DNA from: Acanthaster planci
Lineage: Eukaryota > Echinodermata > Asteroidea > Valvatida > Acanthasteridae
DNA length: 39,726 bases
Assembly (NCBI RefSeq): GCF_001949145.1
Contig: NW_019091401.1
Coordinates: forward strand, 1,775,479-1,815,204
Direction of reading: 5' to 3'
How positions within the stretch are numbered: the first letter of the stretch is position 1; every line of letters begins with the position of its first letter. The notes under the pieces are model-generated. The model had not been told where the DNA came from, ran no database searches, and saw nothing but the letters and a program-made list of their open reading frames with translations. Positions 11,340-22,539 of this stretch are shown here, piece by piece. Both the position numbers and the translations under genes were made by a program.

Positions 11340-11680
11340 TCTTGCACAGTTGGCAGACTGCCCCTTGACCTTCATCTAGACTTTCCCCAATTGGGTCTTT
11401 GCCCTAGGCTTTCCCTCACCTGTTTGGCATTGTACATTTGTTCCTTGTATTTATCTATATATCTTCCAGATACCGGGATAAAGTTTGCCGGAGGAACATT
11501 GTGTTTTGTTATTCTGGTATATATTTTGGATTTCCCTTCTTGTATATATCTTCTAGTTCCTGGAATAAAGTTCGAAGAAGGAACATAGTGTTTGTTATTT
11601 TGGTGTATATCAATTTTTCTCTTGTGGTGTATACTTTCTCCCCTATTTATGTGCATTAGGTCCCAGATTGGGAGATATTT
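11340..11680 (+). repeat. DIRS copy 2: 5' terminal (LTR-like) region
   Basis: The region starts around agactgccccttgacc, which it shares with copy 3. It includes two direct 87-bp units (11455-11541 and 11542-11628), each with tatatatcttc, a gataaag or aataaag motif and ggaacatngtgtttgttatt. The AATAAAG motif could act as a polyadenylation signal. The exact element boundary is uncertain. Confidence 0.6.
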
Positions 11681-11782
11681 GGCACTTCACATCTCTTCTA
11701 GGTTACTACGCTCACGTCTTAAGCCAGGGATCCTCCAGGCTTATAGGGACAGTGGTGTGATGGATTCAGTTGTTACGTATTT

Positions 11783-11807
11783 CGGGAATAGGACAGTGCG
11801 TACTATT
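11783..11807. repeat. small hairpin ggaatag / ctattcc
   Basis: Seven-base perfect arms around 11 nt lie in the leader of DIRS copy 2. They could be structural RNA in the leader or chance. Confidence 0.35.
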
Positions 11808-12599
11808 CCTTTCATTATGGTCATTCTGGGGTAGGAATGTGCGATACCCTTATTTGCTCCAGTATCGTACTGATGAGCATGCTTATTTGCTCTTTGAGCA
11901 TCGAGGTTTTTTTCACGACTAGCAGCAGTTTGAGCGTGACAGTCTGTTCCTGATCCATACCATACTACTGCACTGCATGCCCATGGGCCCTCTTTGAGCA
12001 CTCTTGACCCATCTGTGCTCACCTACTGGCCGTCTGGAGTGTAGCTGAGTGCACCACTCAAGAGTTCCCACAGGCGACTCATTGCAGTCTGAGCTTTAAG
12101 TTTACTGGCATACCCTAGCAAGCTCCACTGCCAGCTTTAATACCGTCAGGTCTGATAACACTGCTATCGCAGGGACATTCAAGCAGTTTGGGCTTCAGCC
12201 ACACTGTTTATCTGGGCCTTCTTCAAGTTTCCTGTAGCCAGTCTCAGCTCCTGTCCAACTGTCTGGGGCATAAGCAAGTTAGCCCATAGTAGGAAGATTC
12301 TGGGACCAACTCTCGTTCCTCTCCATGATCTATCACCAGAGCATGTCTGGCAGTAACATTATTCCACGGTAATCTGCTGTAACCAGGGAGCCTACATATA
12401 TCTCACGCGACTTGCCACTTACTGGACAACGCTGTTGCAAAGCACAGGCCTTGCTGCTGTCACAGTTTATGCAGCTAAAGCTACCCTGCCCCCTCCGTGC
12501 AGCATGTCACCTAGCCCAGTGTTGCTACCAGTCTTTCACTGCTACAGTGACCGAGACTGACCAGATCTGACCTGCCCGATATTGAGGGAGCACCTGGGA

Positions 12600-14100
12600 C
12601 CTTGCTTCCCTCCTTGGCTCCCTTTTTTTTGCTGCCCTGTTGCCATGGCTTCCCACCCGGGCTCCGTGACCCAAAACTCAGCGGCCCTTCCACTCACTCC
12701 TCCCGCCTGTGACTTGGCTCCAAGCGTGGTAGCTGGGACCAACTCCACAGTGGTCTCCCCGGCCCGTTCTTTCACCAGGGCCCTTGAAACTATGGGCCTG
12801 CTTTGGTGGAGAGGCTTTCTGCCTCCCTCTGTTTCTGATCCACTCATGGGGCCACTTTGCCCATTCGCCCTATGGATGATGCTCAGCCTCAAAGGGACAC
12901 TTCTACGGCCACACCCCCTCTCGGTCCATCCTCTTCTCAACTGTCCGGGTCTGGGGCTTCGTCAGGGTAGAAGCGAAAGTTAGCTGAGCAACTTATCTTC
13001 CTCTGACCGCTCTTCAAAGAAGACGAAAGCAAAGCATTCAAAAGGCACTAGCTCTTCCTCTACCAAGGAAATGCTATGTGCCCTTTCCAAATTGCTATCA
13101 GCGCTTGTTCAGTGCTCCTCCTCTGGCCATTACATACCCGGATCTGGAGCCTTATTCCCTGCCCCTGGCACCTTCCAGGGAATCTTATGCCAGGTGCTGG
13201 GATGTCCCACTCTCTTCCAGGCCGTCTCCACCTGCATCTGTTGAGAGCCGTTCCTTTGATCCCCCCCCCATCATTCCTGACAAGTATTTGTATATCTCTG
13301 ACTGGGGTCAGTCGCCTGATGAGGACGAGCTACTTTCAACAAATGATCTCTCCTCATGCTCCAGCATGAGATAATACAGGTTCTGAGACCCTCTGCTCTT
13401 ACGCCTCTAGACGATCAGGGCTGCCCTCTTTCAAACTTTGCTTGCCTTGCAAGACTACTGCTTCGCCCATCTTCCCTGAGCTACCCCTGAACCATGCCTG
13501 CATAGATGCTATGGACAAACTGGCCAAGGCCAAGTGTTGGTGCTCACCATAAACGTTCCTTCATGTTTCCTTCAGATGACTAATAATACTTACCTTTCTG
13601 TACCAGAGATTCCTGAGATGGCTAAGGAAAAGATTTTTCCACTCAGAGGCAAATGTAGCCATACTTACCCTGATTGGAACCTCTAAGACATGGAGGTGGC
13701 TTTCACGAATGTTGACCTGGTTGCCTGTACGGGTATTTGCTACATGTCCTTTCTCCTCCTCTTATTAGGAAAAAAATGAACTCCTATTAAAAAATTCAGT
13801 TAGGAGTCCTAACTGAATTTTTTTATCTCGTGCCTGTGAGGACGACTCAGATATATCCCCAAGTTTGTCACTATGGCTTTCCATTGTCTTGACGACTCCC
13901 TGATCACGGGCCTCGAACAGTTTGCCCGTGTTTCTCTCCATGCCACAGCATCTCGAACGGAATCTGCGATTCAAGCCCTGAATGTTCTCCACAGGTTCCC
14001 CTGTTTGCCAAAGACCTTTTCGCGGGCCAGTTTTCTAGTCTCTTGGAAAATGAGGTCAAGCGTATCAACAGTGCTTGGGAGATATCCTTTCACCAGTCCT
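12600..14100 (+). pseudogene. DIRS copy 2: Gag (fragmented)
   Basis: Three plus-strand pieces line up with Gag of copy 3. A Ser/Lys-rich stretch lies near 13000-13070 (SSKKTKAKHSKGTSSSS). An acidic Asp/Ser region lies at about 13260-13370 (DKYLYISDWGQSPDEDELLS). A helical C-terminal part lies near 13873-13990 (MAFHCLDDSLITGLEQFARV) and is followed by VPLFAKDLFAGQF near 13995. Copy 3 has KKGKVKSSSASSSSKAKRKR, LSSEDDNTDS and FATLALQGLDEGLNSVFEQL at the matching places. Gag is the nucleocapsid-type protein of the element. The pieces are in different frames, and a perfect palindrome at 13789-13823 separates the acidic and helical parts. Confidence 0.65.
13789..13823. repeat. perfect 17-bp palindrome with 1-nt spacer
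   Basis: The left arm ends ...ttcagttagga, a single g sits at 13806, and the right arm begins tcctaactgaa.... The arms are complementary over all 17 bases and lie inside the gag remnant of DIRS copy 2. Confidence 0.85.
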
Positions 14101-14309
14101 CAAGCCACCCATATGGCTCCCCAAGACCATCATGCCATGCCATGCTCCCCCTGCAGTCACCATCTAAGATTTTCATGGTTCCGGGGAAATAACTTTGGAT
14201 GGATGGGTTCTCACCTCTTTTTCTCATGGTTACCGCTTAGAGTTCATGAGCCCTCCCTCATTCAGCATTCAGACCGACTCCACTCCCACACATCAATTTC
14301 TATGCCCTG

Positions 14310-14720
14310 TCATACTGGGGTCAGGTATTGCACTCACCCTTTGGCATTTCCACCACTCCCAGGGTGTTAACTAGGGTTGTCCAAATGGTAGGAGCTCATA
14401 TCCATCATTCTGACATCTTCCAGTACCTTGATAATTGTATCAGAGTCAAGACTGTTGTGGTAACTGCTGCTGCGTATGATCTCACATCCTACCTCGGTTT
14501 TCTGATCAATCACGACAAATCCCGGCCAATCCTGTTGCAGACAACTACTTTCCTCGGGGCTGTCTTCAACCTCCAACGTGGCATGGTTACTCTGACAGAT
14601 ACACACATTGACAATCTGATACAGTGCGTTGCCCTGTTTTTGGGCCACCGGCAGGCGAGTGCTCAGGCGTGGCTCCACCTCCTCAGACTGATGACCCGTC
14701 TTGTCAGTCTCAACCCTTGA
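14310..14720 (+). pseudogene. DIRS copy 2: reverse transcriptase C-terminal half (dead)
   Basis: The open stretch 14328-14720 encodes the palm and thumb part. The segment FGISTTPRVLTRVVQMVGAH is the helix before the active site. Next comes FQYLDN at 14421-14435 in place of the family YLDD, then YLGFLINHDKSRP and FLGAVFNLQRGMVTLT near 14490-14600. The second catalytic aspartate is Asn, so polymerase activity is lost even where the frame is open. About 13 residues normally following YLDDW are also missing or altered. The N-terminal fingers are not clearly visible upstream. Confidence 0.8.
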
Positions 14721-14869
14721 TGCAGACTTCACATGCGGCCCCTTCAGCTTCCTCTCATATCCCACTTCAAGCCGTTTGCTATCATTTGACCTGGTGGTCT
14801 TCTAGAGCTGTGGGCCTTCCCTTTGTTCCTCCTCATCATGACTGGGGGACCAGCCTTTCCTCCCCACAT

Positions 14870-15310
14870 CAGATCTCTAGTCAGTGTAACCCCTCTCTCT
14901 GGGACTTTCAATTCAGTGTCCTAGAGCTTCAAGCGGTCTTTGAAGCCCTCATTCATTTCCGTTCGATTATAGTAGGCAGCACGGTCCTGGTCCATGCATG
15001 CGCTCTCCTATTGTCTGCCTCCTTGTCTGGTGGCTGCTCCAGTGGGCCATACAACACTCCATTGTGGTTCTAGCCAAACACATCCCCGGCATATAGAACA
15101 CCCTCACCAACGTCCTCTCCCAAGACACAGTTCGCCCAACGGAGTGGATGCTGCAGCCGGAGATGGTTCAAGCCCTCTAACTCACGACCAACAGACCTCA
15201 CGTGGACCCCTTCACATCCCACCTCAATGTTTGACTTCCCACATTCTGCATTCGGTATCCACACCCACAGCAGCCAAATCCCACTTTTTACCTGAACCTT
15301 GTTTTGGAGG
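14870..15310 (+). pseudogene. DIRS copy 2: RNase H remnant
   Basis: The pattern FSVLELQAVFEALIHFRSII near 14915-14965 matches ISMLELQVVFNTLRYFQQHL of copy 3, with Glu as a catalytic RNase H residue. A degraded KHIPGI.NTL segment follows near 15078-15110, and RPHVDPFTSH lies near 15195. The SDNS catalytic Asp motif is replaced (VHACALL). Element sequence is lost by about 15310, so no recombinase exists in this copy. Confidence 0.65.
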
Positions 15311-17299
15311 ATATATGATACTTGACCAGCTCTGCAAAAAAGTGCACTATGTCATTTGTTTGGAATTTGAGTTCTATACATATTCAAATTGCTCACATCC
15401 TAAGCTTTCATTTGATATATACATGAATTTCATCCCAGTGGCATTTTGCATTTTGCAACTGTTTTCTCCCTCGGCACATGGAATAGGCCATTATGCATTT
15501 TTATATTTCACAACTTTAATGCACCTTTTTACAGAGNNNNNNNNNNNNNNNNNNNNNNNNNCGAAAATGACCAACACAAAATGATGGGCGAATGCATGCA
15601 TTTACTATTCACTGACTGGAACACCATGGTATGAGATTTGGGAGTGTGCAAATCACGCATTAAAGGGGTAATCTTTAATTTGTCACATTTATGTAATACA
15701 AATTTTAGAAGGTTATTAAAATCTTAGTTAGCATTGTGAAATCCCAAAGATACCTTGTTGACTTCTTAAGTCATTTTCAAGTTCCACAAACCAGAATTGT
15801 CTGATCATAGAGGTAACAACATATTTTCAGCACTTGACATGATCAACATTCTCTACCCAACCTTCCTTATATTATGCCAAGATTTCTTTTCCTGATAAAA
15901 AGATATCGAGATTGTTTGAGATACAAATTACAGGGCATATTGTTCATGACCTTTTGTGCAGTAATATTGCCAGATTGAATGCAAGTAAAGTTATAAGAGC
16001 CTGAAGTAGTACCAATGCTTTTCAGGCAGATAAAAAAATAAGCTTTGCATTCTTTAAAAGGGTCAAAATATATTTATTTCAAGTGATACAGATAGAGCAG
16101 TTTCATGAAATTGTGTAGGGATTGAGCAATTCTTAGATTTGCAGTCTTTGCCTGTGGCTCGTCCGTCAACAGAACCACAGGTGTCCTTGAGTGGCCTGCC
16201 TGGCCAAAACCGCAGAGTGGGGGGGGGGCGGAAGAATGTGTAACAAATACTGATGACTTCATTGCGGGGAGATTGTGGGGGAAATCTCAGCAGCCTTCAA
16301 CATTCCACCGCAACACTCTACCGCAGTTTTCCCTCAACTTATCCCGGACGAGATTTGAGATGACCCCTTAATGACCTTTGATGACATTTGGGCATTTTGA
16401 GATATAAGAGAAAATTTCCTTAAACTATTTTGATCCAAAATCCAAATGATGTAAACCATTTTACAACTTTGTGTTGCGCTGTTTGAAACATTTATATTGC
16501 AAAATTTAAATTTTATTAAGGGTTTTTATTTAAAACACAATTACTTGCATAAATAAAAACGAAACTTCATTAATTTTGTATTATTATTGAAGTTAACAAA
16601 ATTGTTTGTGAGAAAACATTAGTTTTTTAAGTTTGTCATTTTGAACAAGTGATAAAATTGATCAGTCTGGTGCTGCGGGAATAGCAAAAACTATCCAACA
16701 TTAAGTGAGTCGGGCTACACACACGATGTAAGCAATGTAACATGCATGCTGGGAGTCATGTCTTCGCTGATGATGTTTGGTGGCAAATTTTGTCAAACTG
16801 TCTATAGCAAATAAAGTTGCCCAAATGTGACACAAGTGATTTGATAAGCACCACATATCATTAGCAGGTTTGAGATTGTAAATTTAGGTGGTGTATTTTG
16901 CACAAAAATTTGAATTGATACCACTTTCTCTGGCCCTCTTACAGCTGAGTAATCTGGTAATATTAAAGTTTATATGTTGCAGCCAAGACTGACTACCATT
17001 GTTTCCGGCATAGGTTGTTTCTGATTGAATTTGTTCAGTACTGCATGCTGAATGTATGTGCATTAGTTCAGCAATTTTAGGTAGTGTAACTTAAGTCAAT
17101 CTCGGCCTTACCTTGTGCACTTTGTCAAGTCTTCTTGCTTATTTCCACTGAAAAGTATGATAGTGGTATTCATTATGTGGGTAGAGAAAATAATGCTACA
17201 TCCTACCTCCAGTTTTTTCGTTATGTTTCATATTCTCCTGCATTCACATACCCCTGCCCAGCCTGCACATGCAAATTTCTCATGTGCCTATTACAGTTC
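15311..17299. other. intron sequence with a 25-nt assembly gap
   Basis: AT-rich intron sequence between DIRS copies 2 and 3, with N at 15537-15561. A G9 run lies at 16218-16227. I recognise no gene. Open frames that cross the N run are artefacts. Confidence 0.6.
15537..15561. other. assembly gap (25 N)
   Basis: Run of unknown bases. The true gap size may differ. Confidence 0.99.
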
Positions 17300-17306
17300 A
17301 CTAAAA

Positions 17307-17570
17307 AGACTGCCCCTTGACCCTCCACAATGTACTGCAGTCCCACCACCATGTTCGTCTTTCTTTTCTCAGCACCTATCATTTATGGATGTGTCTACGG
17401 CATTTTCGGAGTTTCAAATTTTGTAACTTTTCGCATTTGTGAATTGACTTGATTCCTGTTTACGAATAAAGAGTTAGTTCTTTTCTATTGATAACAGTGC
17501 TTATTTTTATATTTTGTATTCTTGTTGTTCTTTTCTGCCCCTTTTTCTGTGCATTATATACAGGTTTGAG
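17307..17570 (+). repeat. DIRS copy 3: 5' terminal (LTR-like) region
   Basis: The region shares agactgccccttgacc with copy 2. It also has an AATAAAG motif (17465-17471) and a cccctttttctgtgcatta string, which parallels cccctatttatgtgcatta of copy 2 (11640-11658). This suggests a related promoter and polyadenylation region. Confidence 0.55.
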
Positions 17571-17797
17571 CTTGACCTACCTATGGTGTGTTGTGTATGG
17601 CCGTTGAACAGGGCGCATTGCCAGCCCATTGTTCTCAATGTGGTGCATGCGTTCAAATAATAACGGCCCAACGCTGTATTGGTCCAGCCATGGAGCAGGG
17701 CTTGGAGGGCTGCCTCACTCCTTTGTGGTGCGGGTTTGCATTATTCAAGATTAATGGCCGTGACAGGGAGAGACTCAGTGGAGTAAATAGGCCGGGG

Positions 17798-17966
17798 TTG
17801 AGCATGCTATCCCACAACACTACCCTTGATCACTGATGACTGCGCCGTACACCGACCGACTATGCTGAGCGTGTGTGCTGCAACACTATGCTTGGTCATT
17901 GATGCCCACTCCACATATCTACAGATCAGGTTGAGCATGCTATACCGCAACACTACCCCTGATCAC
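17798..17966 (+). repeat. 133-bp-period direct repeat in the DIRS leader
   Basis: ttgagcatgctatcccacaa (17798 on) recurs as ttgagcatgctataccgcaa (17931 on). Both run through acactaccc(t/c)tgatcac. A third, weaker match (gcaacactatgcttggtcat) lies between them at about 17879. Confidence 0.8.
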
Positions 17967-18119
17967 GGTTGACCAGAGCCTAAAAGACTGCTCCTTTCTC
18001 TATGTTGCAGGTACTGGGCGTCGCTACCTACCACATCCCCAGGCAACCCTACCGACCGATGGCCCAGCAGGGCTCGTAGGGCGACAGTCCGCCGTCTGCC
18101 CCGGGTCCCTCACCGGCTT

Positions 18120-19490
18120 CTGCTTGCCAGGCAGCGTCCATTCAGAAGCCGGGCCAGTCAACCCCCTCCAAGCAGGCAGCGGGTTCCACAGGAGGTTCGC
18201 CACGCTCCACTGCTTCTGCCACAGGCAAATCTGCAATACAACATGGCACTCAGCCTCCGATTGCATCAGACGATGTTGGCCTTTTTGGACTGCTAAGCCA
18301 CCGGGGCTTTCATCAGCCACACCCCATCCGCAGCTCTGGTCTGCCGATGGACTCCAGCCATGAGGCCACCAAACCTGACCTGGGATGCTCCTCACAGGAT
18401 ATGACCGACCATTTGAGGGACCCCCGCCCGGCTGTACCTTCAACCTTCCCGATCTCCGGCTCCCCGCACCATTGAAGGCTAAGAAGGGCAAGGTCAAGTC
18501 ATCTTCGGCTTCTTCCTCGTCCAAGGCTAAAAGAAAACGCCGCTCCAATCCGGATCCACCCCAGTGGATGGTGACCCTCCAGTCCCTCTTGGAGGCCTTC
18601 ACCTCTCTCGCCCGCGGCGACGGCACCCGACCCGGATCCCCTCCCATTCTAAGAGGTGGTCTCTGTTGATAAGCCAGAATCGCTCCCCCAGCAAGACCTG
18701 GCTCCAGATCGTGGTGACACTCTCCATTCCGAACACGGTTCGGCTCTTTCCTCCGCAGGCCTTCAATCGCTCTCTTCTGAGGATGACAACACTGATTCTA
18801 TTCCTGGCCTGACTCGACCTGAGGGCCATCTCCACCTTCGTGAATGCGACTTGATCCAAGTCCTCAGGCTCTGTCGTTAGACGCCTGCAGAGCAAGGACG
18901 CACTTTGTTCAAGCATCACCCTTCATGCCTCGGAGATCTTTCCAGAGATACCCTTGGATGATGATGAATGCTTTTGCAAAAGTTAGGCGCTAGTGCGCAA
19001 CTCCTCCGAGGGCTAAATCTTACTACCGCTTTCCTCAGGGGTTGTCTCTCACTTCCTGTTGACCCCAGATATCCCTTACGCTGCCAAAGACAAGATTTTA
19101 TCCAACACCTTCCAAGAGAAGGACAGGGCCAACTTCATCTCAGTTCTTGCCTACATGTAGCTTCTCTCTTCAGCCTTCCTCCTCCTCCTTCTCTCGGAAT
19201 ATATTGCTTGAGCCTGTGAAGAGGACTCTCCTGTCTCAGCTGATTTTGCCACCCTTGCCCTGCAAGGCCTTGATGAGGGTCTTAACTCTGTCTTTGAACA
19301 GTTAACCCACATTGTGGTACAGGCCACTTCCAGCCGCAGAGCCAACGTGGTGGACACCATGCACATTCCCTAAGAGTTGGTCAAGAACAAACTACTGGAT
19401 CTGCTGCTTCTCAGTGACAACTTGTTCCACGGGAAATTTAATGGTGGCCTTGAGTAGGACATAAAGCATATGGAGAAAACCTCACTTTGT
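18120..19490 (+). pseudogene. DIRS copy 3: Gag (frameshifted, stops)
   Basis: Successive plus-strand pieces spell a Gag. A basic Ser-rich segment lies near 18475-18545 (KKGKVKSSSASSSSKAKRKR) and is followed by PPQWMVTLQSLLEAFTSLARG. An acidic Ser/Asp stretch lies at about 18755-18800 (LSSEDDNTDS). The segment PDIPYAAKDKILSNTFQEKDR lies near 19060-19125. A helical C-terminal domain lies at 19217-19480 (FATLALQGLDEGLNSVFEQL ... DNLFHGKF). Stops interrupt it at 19371-19373 and 19453-19455. The same blocks occur in copies 1 and 2. A 207-codon minus-strand open frame over 18024-18647 is a shadow of this GC-rich region. Confidence 0.7.
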
Positions 19491-19719
19491 GAACCCATGA
19501 CTCCATGCCACCCCTCTCTCCAGGCCGCTCCTTTGGTCACCCGCTCTGGTCAGCTACTCGGCCATCAGACCCCCGACGAACTCCGCCCCCAACCACTCCT
19601 AGAAGACTCCAGCCACACCTTGCTCACCACGGGTTCACATACCATGCCTCGGTCCCGTCAGAGGGTGACCCCGGTGAGTACTTGCCTTTGCCTTCAGCAG
19701 CCATTAATCCCGAACCTGT

Positions 19720-20410
19720 CGGTGGCTGCCTGAAAAATCTCATCGGGTTCTGGTGCAGAGATTACCACAGAATTACTGCAGAAATTACCGCCCATGGCTA
19801 CACCCCCAAGTTCAGAAGCTCCCTGCCATCCAAGATGGTTTTCCATTGTACTCCCCCTCCATGCGACAAGTTTAAGCACCTGGCTCTGGAGGAGATTTCA
19901 ACATCATTATGTGAGCAAGCCATCACAATGGTGCACCCAAGTCATTTTTCCACTGGCTTCCTCTCATCATTTTTTCTGACACCCAAGAAAGAAGCGGGAA
20001 AGTGGTGATTGATAACCAACTTGAAACCGCTCAACTAATTCATCAGGCCAAAACAGTTTTGGGTGGAAACCTTGAACATAGTCTTGTGCTCCCTACCGGT
20101 CCCGTTGGGTTGTCTCCATAGATCTGTAGGATGTGTATCTTCATATCCTGACACACAAGCAGGACCACAAGTTCCTTTGCTTCAAATATTGTGGCCAAAC
20201 CTACAAGTTCCGAGCTCTTCCATTCGAGCTCTCCACTTCACCAAAGGTCTTCACCCAGGCCGCCAAGACACTTGCAGCCCATCTACGACAGGGCAACGTT
20301 CTCATTTATCAATACCTAGATGACTGGTTAATCATTGGCCGTTCCCCACCGAGGCCAAGGCCTGCACTTTTCTCACCCTCAACTTCACAATGTGCCTGGG
20401 GTTTCTAATC
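19720..20410 (+). pseudogene. DIRS copy 3: reverse transcriptase
   Basis: The domain opens with VGGCLKNLIGFWCRDYHRIT, the usual entry to a DIRS RT. It continues with FLTPKKEAGKW near 19975-20005, where a TGA at 20006-20008 interrupts the fingers, and ITNLKPLN, also followed by a stop. A frame change leads to HKQDHKFLCFKYCGQTYKFR and ALPFELSTSPKVFTQAAKTL near 20150-20275. The catalytic motif YQYLDDWLIIG follows, with both aspartates intact (20313-20324). The frame is lost soon after, at the K(S)RP-type segment. The catalytic core is better preserved than in copies 1 and 2. Confidence 0.88.
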
Positions 20411-20689
20411 AACTACTCTAATCAGTGCATCCTCGACCTGCTCCAGTGTCTGTTGTCTGAGGTTTCTCTGGTGTTAGCATGGCTTCGTCTCAGCTTAATG
20501 GCCAGCCTTGTCGATCTCGTCCCATGGTGTCGACTGTGGATGTGACCACTTCAACTGCATCTCCTATCTTGGTACCGTCCCAAGAGCCACCCGATTACTA
20601 CCCTGGTCCCTCGTCCATCAGATATTCGCAATCACCTTCGGTGGTGGACTGTTATCGAGCATCTGTCGGCCGGTCTTCCTTTTGTACCT

Positions 20690-21067
20690 CCAGATCTGGT
20701 CGTGACTGTGACGATGGACGTGTCACTATTCAGATGGGGAGCCTCCCTTCCTCCACTCCACACCTCCGGGATCTGGGACACTGCCTTCCCAAGCAAACAC
20801 ATCAGCATGTTGGAACTCCAAGTGGTGTTCAACACTCTGCGTTACTTCCAACAGCATTTAGTGGGCCGTTCCATTCGAATCATGAGCGACAACTCCACAG
20901 AAGTCATCAACCATCAGGGCAGCACTCTCTCTCAACTCTGCGTCCTTGCATGGCAGCTCTTCAGGTGGGTGAGTGATCAAGGGATCACCCTGCAGGCTGT
21001 CCACTTAGTGGGAACAAGCAACAGCATAGCAGATGCACTCTCTCGGGGTGCTGGACTCTTCATCTGA
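20690..21067 (+). pseudogene. DIRS copy 3: RNase H (intact motif set)
   Basis: One open stretch carries TVTMDVSLFRWGA (first Asp), ISMLELQVVFNTLRYF (Glu), IRIMSDNSTEVINHQGS (Asp) and VHLVGTSNSIADALSRG (last Asp). This is the DEDD-like set of an RNase H that removes the RNA strand during reverse transcription. Only a stop at 21065-21067 separates it from the next open stretch. This domain may have been intact when the element inserted. Confidence 0.88.
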
Positions 21068-21069
21068 AG

Positions 21070-22400
21070 GTGGTCAGCCAGATTTTTGTGGAGATCGAGG
21101 GTCCTCATATCAACTTCTTAGCATCTGCCAACAATACCCATCTTCCGACATTCTACTCTAGGTTCCCTCACCTGCGGGTATGGGCAACGGACACCCTACA
21201 GGTCTACTGGTCAGGCCTTCTGGCGTACACCTTTTCCTCCAATCTCCCTCATCCCTTGGGTCATGTCCAAGATAGAATGGGAGCCATGTCGGATCCTCAT
21301 CGCTCTGTTCTGACCTGGCCAAGACTCCTGGCACTGACAAGAGTTCTGGTAGGATGGCCGCCGGTCCTTCCAGTCAGGGAGGACATCCTTCATCAATCCA
21401 AGTCAGGGATCTTCCACCCAGCACAGGAAGGTCTTCACTTGAATTGCTGGATGTTGTCCTTAATCCCTACAGATGCGCCCATGGTGGCCCAGGGTCGACA
21501 ACTATCCACTCGCCAAATGTACAACACCCAACTAAAACATTTTACTAAATGGTGTGACGACCACAATGACAACGACGATGTCATATATCTGTTTCACTCG
21601 AGCCTCCAGATTGCCACCATCTGCAACTACTGGTCAGCCTTGGCAACTGTTCACTCAGGCTTCAGTGATAGATCGACTGTCTCTGACAATGCTGTCATCC
21701 ACCATCTCCTTCAAGTAATGTTTTGTCGAGCGTCCCCACATCAAATGCCTCATTTTATCCTGGGACCTCGGAAGTGTCCTATGCATTCTTGCTGGTCCCC
21801 CCTTTAAATTGCTGTCCAATGCATGTGACCTCCATCTCAGCATCCAACTGGCGTCTCTCCTTGTGGTCGTTACATCAAGACGAGGTAGCAAGCCGCATGC
21901 CCTATCTGTTGCAGATGGTCACATCCACTGGGAGCCACACGGGGTTCGCCTTATCCCAACCATTGGTTTCTGACGAAAAACCAGATGCTTACCTTCTGGC
22001 CTCTCGACATATTCATTCTAGACGTAGCCTCTCTTTTGAGAGACAACTCTGACAAGAGATAGTGTCCAGTTTGGACCCTCAAGTGGTATCTTGCCCGGAC
22101 CAAGCATCACCAAGAATCTAATTGCCAGCTCTTCGTTACTACAACAAAACCTTTTTACTTGGAGTCAAAGGACACTATTGCCCAATGGACAGTCTCAACG
22201 ATTATCTTCGCTAAACCGAGACTGGCCGACACACATGATGAGATGACCTGATCCACGTCAGGGCCCACAATGTTCGGGCCGCCTCTACGTCCTGGTCGTA
22301 CCTCAGGGGAGTTCGGCTAGCTCAAATCAGCCAGAAGGCTTGCTGGAAATCTCCCTCCTTTCGTCACCAAGTGCTACCTGAAAGAAGTTCTGCAGAGTGA
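21070..22400 (+). pseudogene. DIRS copy 3: linker plus tyrosine recombinase (frameshifted)
   Basis: The open stretch 21070-21807 encodes the linker (INFLASANNTHLPTFYSRF and a Trp/Pro-rich part). It is followed by the core-binding domain (LSTRQMYNTQLKHFTKWCDD and a helical run). Beyond the stop the catalytic domain continues. The first Arg region is TSRRGSKPHALSVADGHIHW near 21870. The His-x-x-Arg box is HNVRAASTSWSYLRGV from 22266, and the nucleophile region is CYLKEV, with Tyr at 22375-22377. The Tyr is in a different frame from the His-Arg box, so at least one frameshift lies between 22277 and 22375. DIRS recombinases integrate circular cDNA without target duplication. The residue set is present but the reading frame is broken. 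Confidence 0.85.
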
Positions 22401-22539
22401 AATAGCCCATGGCAGAGTGACCCTGCACTTGGCGTTCCGGACAATGTCCAGTGATGTTCTGGGCTGGATGGTAGATACTTCGACTTAGGGCAAAGATCAA
22501 AAGTATTTTTCCCATTCCGGCCGCATTTCTCCTGTTCTG

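Larger units (their letters stand above)
11340..15310 (+). mobile_element. DIRS-like retrotransposon copy 2 (decayed, 3' truncated)
   Basis: The element has an LTR-like 5' region at 11340-11680, a leader, gag fragments at 12600-14100, an RT fragment at 14310-14720 and an RNase H fragment at 14870-15180. The open frame then fades by 15310 with no recombinase. The 5' region shares the 16-mer agactgccccttgacc (11355-11370) with copy 3 (17307-17322), followed in both by AATAAA-like motifs and a ctgtgcatta-like string. This supports related 5' ends. A perfect palindrome interrupts gag. Many stops and frameshifts are present. Confidence 0.8.

Noticed and set aside
12511-12940. Minus-strand open frames of 60-132 codons
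   Set aside because: They lie opposite the Gag region of DIRS copy 2, have low-complexity Gly/Arg/Ser composition and no motif.
15446-15634. Open frames spanning the 25-N gap
   Set aside because: They cross unknown bases and show no motif on either side.
18024-18647. 207-codon minus-strand open frame
   Set aside because: It is antisense to the Gag region of DIRS copy 3. Its openness follows from GC-rich composition and it shows no domain.
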